The notes under the pieces were generated by a model, which saw only the letters and a program-made list of their open reading frames with translations, searched no databases and was not told the DNA's origin. This document shows, piece after piece, positions 21,637 through 23,576 of a stretch of 23,576 nucleotides of DNA (position 1 is its first letter; each line of letters begins with the position of its first letter). The stretch covers positions 1-23,576 of the IMG/VR virus record IMGVR_UViG_3300025168_000688. One strand, 5' to 3'. This DNA is from a virus. A program made the translations under genes and the position numbers.

Positions 21637-22082
21637 CTAAATTTCATTTGTCCTATAACTGGTTGCCATTCTCTCCCTGGTCTTGTAGTCCAACCTTTGC
21701 CTTCTTTCCATCCGCCTGTTTCTCCAATCATTTTCCAACCAACAGCTTTCATGGTAGATCCAGACTCAGTTTGTAATGTATAGGTTATCATTCTTTTGCC
21801 ACCCATTTGATTCCAAACTCTCCAGCACCTTCCATATAAAAATGAATTAGTATTTTTTGGAGCATCTTCTAAAACACAAGTTCTTGTTACTTCAGCTGTA
21901 AATCCATCGTCTAGCTTTCTTGCGACAGGCCTTCCAACAATTGATACTCCTACAAGTTTATCATCACAACTAGCTCCTAAACAAAACCTAGCTCCTTGAG
22001 CTTTTTTATTGTGTCTATGAAAATTTGTTACAAACTCATTTGCTTCCCTTAATGTTATGGGAATTATCTTTAGTCTCTCCAA
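21615..22082 (-). CDS. XF1762-type GNAT-like protein, TTG start
   Basis: This 155-residue protein matches the XF1762 family pattern as I recall it: IPITLREANEFV (7-18), HRHN, VGVSIVGRPVAR (44-55), EVTRTCV (64-70), ITYTLQTESG (99-108) and GWK (115-117). The family has a GNAT-like look and is often phage-encoded, with no known substrate. TTG at 22080-22082 is the best start, since an in-frame TGA lies just upstream and no ATG precedes the conserved block; GAGAG lies 5' of it. It is the first gene of the leftward module and overlaps terL by 22 bases. Confidence 0.7.
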   Translation of the reverse strand: MERLKIIPITLREANEFVTNFHRHNKKAQGARFCLGASCDDKLVGVSIVGRPVARKLDDGFTAEVTRTCVLEDAPKNTNSFLYGRCWRVWNQMGGKRMITYTLQTESGSTMKAVGWKMIGETGGWKEGKGWTTRPGREWQPVIGQMKFRWEKKQN

Positions 22083-22118
22083 TGCACAGCTCTCTCAAAA
22101 TGTTTTTTTCTGTGTGCA
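22083..22118 (-). promoter_or_regulatory. Possible leader hairpin just 5' of the XF1762 start
   Basis: The minus-strand leader contains TGCACACAG and, after about 20 bases, CTGTGCA, which pair with a two-base bulge, placing the TTG start directly behind the stem. The GAGAG that would act as ribosome-binding site lies in the loop near the stem. Pairing could affect translation of the first leftward gene. Evidence is only this imperfect inverted repeat. Confidence 0.3.
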
Positions 22119-22354
22119 ATATAGTACCCCAATAGGGGTCCCAAAAAAAGAGGGGGGGGGGGAAATGTATTTTTTTGTAAATTGTTTGTGCTGATAGTTA
22201 TTTATACACCTCAGAAAAAAAACACACGCCCCTATATGTGGGGGTGGGGGTCAGCCAAAAAAAGCTGCAAAAAAATGGCACTCGATCCAATAGAGACCCA
22301 AGGTATGACGCTTAGTATGACATTTTATTATATGTATATTAGTTGTCACACAAT

Positions 22355-22381
22355 TTGCTATTCTGTGTGTATTCATATAAC
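22355..22381 (+). promoter_or_regulatory. Candidate promoter for the rightward operon
   Basis: TTGCTA (22355-22360) and TATAAC (22376-22381) are separated by 15 bases; the -10 box has five of six consensus bases and the -35 box four. The spacing is short, so the call is weak. The -10 overlaps the inverted repeat at 22378-22396, which would suit repression. Confidence 0.3.
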
Positions 22382-22396
22382 ATACGTAGTATGTTA
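22378..22396. promoter_or_regulatory. 19-bp inverted repeat, operator candidate
   Basis: TAACATAC (22378-22385), GTA, GTATGTTA (22389-22396) form a perfect 8-bp palindrome around three bases, located 7 bases before the AAAGGAGG of the first rightward gene and overlapping the candidate -10 box. It would be a natural site for a dimeric repressor; as RNA, a hairpin is also possible. Two GTATGAC copies upstream share part of the half-site. Confidence 0.5.
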
Positions 22397-22402
22397 ACCA
22401 AA

Positions 22403-22410
22403 AAAGGAGG
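22403..22410 (+). promoter_or_regulatory. Strong ribosome-binding site deciding the start at 22418
   Basis: AAAGGAGG is followed by seven bases and then ATG at 22418. This strong site is why the ATG at 22418 was preferred to the longer frame opening at 22343. Confidence 0.85.
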
Positions 22411-22417
22411 AATTAAC

Positions 22418-22765
22418 ATGAAGCAATTGGATAAAATAAAAAGTCTACAAGATCAACTTGTAGCAATGGAGACTAAAGAGATACGTAAGTATCTCGAGGT
22501 TAAGAAAACTATTGATGCTTTAAGAAGTGAGGTTAGAAAAGAAATGACATCACAACTTATCATCAAGCCCAATGGATTTGGTATCCCTAAGACTATGAAG
22601 TCTTGGACTGATTCCAATATGATTGATGCTCTCGTTTCTAAAGATAGAAAAAGCGTGAGTGGTGTTATTAAGGGTAACAAAGCATTAGCACTTGTTAAGC
22701 TTAGTCATCGTTCACCATTTGAGGTTAAAGCATCTACCATGTTAAAAATAGTGGGGTGGTCATAA
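22418..22765 (+). CDS. Unknown small helical protein, first gene of rightward operon
   Basis: The ATG at 22418 gives 115 residues beginning MKQLDKIKSLQDQLVAMETK. The N-terminal half (to about residue 45) is a charged coiled coil; the second half has GFGIPKTMKSWTDSNMIDAL, then VSGVIKGNKALALVKLSHRS and a C-terminal VKASTMLKIVGWS. It could be a small DNA-binding or regulatory protein, but no helix-turn-helix is clear. A strong ribosome-binding site precedes it, and its stop overlaps the next start as TAATG. The upstream palindrome suggests regulated expression. Function unknown. Confidence 0.65.
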   Translation: MKQLDKIKSLQDQLVAMETKEIRKYLEVKKTIDALRSEVRKEMTSQLIIKPNGFGIPKTMKSWTDSNMIDALVSKDRKSVSGVIKGNKALALVKLSHRSPFEVKASTMLKIVGWS

Positions 22766-23298
22766 TGCCAAATCATACATCTAACTTCGTTGAAGTAGAA
22801 ACAAATACAGGTTGCTCGAAAGAGCAACTTGCATTGCATAGCCTTAGAACCATGCTTTCCATTCATAGTGGAAAGTTTGATTTTAATGGAATGATACCAA
22901 TGCCATCTGACTTAAAAGGAGCAATGGAGATTGATGACCCATTTGCTTTTGGCGATGGTGATAATTGGATGCTTAAAGATGGTCACCTTGTACCATCTGA
23001 TCCACTCACTAGAAAGCGATGGATTAAAGAGCATGGTGCTGATAATTGGTATCGATGGAGCATAGATAATTGGGATACCAAATGGAATGCTTACGATGTT
23101 GATGTTGAGCTTGATGGCATGGATCGAATTCATGTCTCATTCTTAACTGCATGGTCATGTCCAACCAAAATCTATCTCAAGCTAAAAGAGTATTGCGATG
23201 AGCATAATCTATCTTTAGATTGGGGAGTGCAATTTGAGTTCGATGATGAATACTTCGATCTGAAAGAGCAAAACCTTGACGATGGGAGGTGGCAGTAA
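22765..23298 (+). CDS. DUF1281/YubB-like (Api92-like) protein
   Basis: The start ATG at 22765 overlaps the preceding stop as TAATG; a GTG at 22756 is possible but less likely. The 177-residue product has the pattern of DUF1281/YubB ferredoxin-like proteins: MPNHTSNFVEVE (1-12), FDFNGMIPMPSDL (38-50), WYRWSIDNWDTKWNAYDVDV (95-114), IHVSFLTAWSCP (122-133) and FEFDDEYFD near the end. These proteins are common on plasmids and phages, including Api92-like, and are of unknown molecular function. Two neighbours, one helical and one membrane protein, do not reveal it. Family assignment is good; role is unknown. Confidence 0.75.
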   Translation: MPNHTSNFVEVETNTGCSKEQLALHSLRTMLSIHSGKFDFNGMIPMPSDLKGAMEIDDPFAFGDGDNWMLKDGHLVPSDPLTRKRWIKEHGADNWYRWSIDNWDTKWNAYDVDVELDGMDRIHVSFLTAWSCPTKIYLKLKEYCDEHNLSLDWGVQFEFDDEYFDLKEQNLDDGRWQ

Positions 23299-23420
23299 TG
23301 GAAAGCTTTAATCAATTTGTTAAAGAGCTCAAGTCTATGGAGGGACTTGAGCGATTTAATTGGTATGTCCTGAAACCAATAGCACTTATGATCTGCATCC
23401 TAGTGGTTGCATTTATGTAG
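23298..23420 (+). CDS. 40-residue single-pass membrane protein
   Basis: ATG at 23298 overlaps the DUF1281-like stop as TAATG, and TAG ends the frame at 23418-23420. The product starts MESFNQFVKELKSMEGLERF and ends NWYVLKPIALMICILVVAFM. The C-terminal 15-18 residues form one hydrophobic segment that should span the membrane, with a charged N-terminal helix. A GGGAGG ribosome-binding site lies just before. A strong terminator 19 bases after the stop closes the operon. Such small proteins can alter the host membrane or act as toxins; nothing more can be said. Confidence 0.65.
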   Translation: MESFNQFVKELKSMEGLERFNWYVLKPIALMICILVVAFM

Positions 23421-23438
23421 GATATGCCAACACCAACT

Positions 23439-23465
23439 AGGGGAGCAGTTGCTCCCCTTTTTTTT
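23439..23465 (+). terminator. Rho-independent terminator of the rightward operon
   Basis: AGGGGAGC (23439-23446) and GCTCCCCT (23451-23458) form a perfect 8-bp stem around a 4-base loop, followed by a run of eight Ts (23458-23465). Orientation and strength are clear: it ends transcription coming from 22418-23420. Confidence 0.9.
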
Positions 23466-23536
23466 GCCCAGTCCAAAGCAGCTTTTCAGATTCCTGGCAT
23501 GGCTCCTGATTTCAAATCTGGTAAATGCTAACGCTG

Positions 23537-23575
23537 AAGATCGCAAAAATTATTTGAACGCACAAGATCGCAAAA
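23537..23575. repeat. 12-bp direct repeat at the right edge
   Basis: AAGATCGCAAAA occurs at 23537-23548 and again at 23564-23575, start-to-start 27 bases. It lies after the terminator and before any visible gene, so iterons, an operator pair or a promoter region of the next genes are possible. The window ends here, so further copies cannot be seen. Confidence 0.55.
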
Positions 23576-23576
23576 C

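Larger units (their letters stand above)
22083..22417. other. Divergent intergenic region between leftward and rightward operons
   Basis: This 335-base gap has no supported gene. It holds runs of A (for example 22143-22149, 22257-22263, 22269-22275), G11 (22152-22162), T7 (22170-22176), a GGGGGTGGGGG stretch (22240-22250), a hairpin ACCCC-AATA-GGGGT (22126-22139), GTATGAC twice (22303-22309, 22315-22321), and the IR at 22378-22396. The A-tracts at 12-base spacing suggest curved DNA. It must hold promoters for both directions. No clear late promoter could be placed. Confidence 0.7.

Noticed and set aside
22229-22246. Hairpin CCCC-TATATGT-GGGG as a terminator
   Set aside because: Stem is short, with a bulge outside, and no T-run follows on either strand. 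It was kept only as part of the homopolymer-rich region.
22182-22397. 71-residue plus-strand frame in the divergent gap
   Set aside because: Made of A-tract Lys runs and low-complexity sequence, with no ribosome-binding site and no coding look. It ends inside the control region.
22343-22417. Longer N-terminus for the gene at 22418
   Set aside because: The extension codes for promoter and palindrome DNA; the ATG at 22418 has AAAGGAGG at the right distance.
23466-23536. tRNA-like or attachment-site-like stretch with a TTCAAATC piece
   Set aside because: No cloverleaf can be drawn, only a T-arm-like string, and no integrase is seen in the window. I saw no supported feature here.
1-23576. CRISPR array, tRNA, rRNA or insertion sequence
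   Set aside because: No spaced direct-repeat array, no cloverleaf, no rRNA-like stretch and no transposase frame was found. The tandem repeats found are all inside genes or single pairs.

Overview
The window looks like part of the genome of a tailed, AT-rich dsDNA phage of the marine uncultured type (pelagiphage-like or 'uvMED'-like). The evidence is a packaging and structural gene order: large terminase, long 820-residue portal, GroES-like co-chaperonin, scaffold, capsid accessory protein, major capsid protein, two head-tail adaptors and tail-fibre proteins. Several small proteins also have a style I recall from marine phage collections. No tape-measure protein is visible and the portal is long, so a short-tailed (podovirus-like) particle is most likely. 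This is inference. I see no integrase, tRNA, CRISPR array or insertion sequence. Host identity cannot be read from the window.

Layout. (1) 22082 down to 11882, minus strand: the packaging and head module. It starts with an XF1762-type GNAT-like protein on a TTG start, then large terminase, two small basic proteins, portal, an H1-like lysine-rich protein, two nested or abutting basic micro-proteins, a Pro/Met-rich protein with NIP repeats, a small helical protein, GroES-like co-chaperonin, putative scaffold, an unknown 170-residue protein, a putative decoration protein and the major capsid protein. A textbook minus-strand terminator with a UUCG tetraloop follows the capsid gene at about 11828-11865. 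(2) A 160-base gap holds that terminator and a candidate restart promoter. (3) 11721 down to 8264, minus strand: two small structural proteins, four small Cys/Lys/Gly-rich basic proteins, a His-rich conserved-looking unknown, a 41-residue basic protein and a head-tail adaptor. (4) 8262 down to 1, minus strand: a zinc-ribbon/cupredoxin fusion protein between two adaptors, a Rossmann-like protein, tail/fibre proteins (22-residue repeats, LamG-SPRY, DUF7483-like), a fibre-assembly-like protein, and small membrane proteins that may be lysis genes. The last gene runs off the left edge. (5) 22083-22417: a divergent intergenic region with homopolymer runs, A-tracts and a 19-bp inverted repeat. (6) 22418-23420, plus strand: a compact three-gene operon (unknown helical protein, DUF1281/YubB-like protein, 40-residue membrane protein) ending in a strong terminator at 23439-23465, followed by a 12-bp direct repeat at the right edge.

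How it works together. Most genes in the leftward block are tightly packed, commonly with ATGA or TAATG stop/start overlaps, so they are probably translationally coupled. The co-chaperonin sits just ahead of the scaffold and capsid genes and probably helps fold the capsid protein together with host GroEL, as T4 gp31 does. The terminator after the capsid gene could give the head genes a different transcript level from the neck and tail genes. The most unusual themes are a recurring basic, glycine-rich motif in at least five small proteins, a virion-module cupredoxin domain with an amicyanin-like copper-ligand loop, and a set of genes of 40-55 residues that a 60-residue cutoff would miss.
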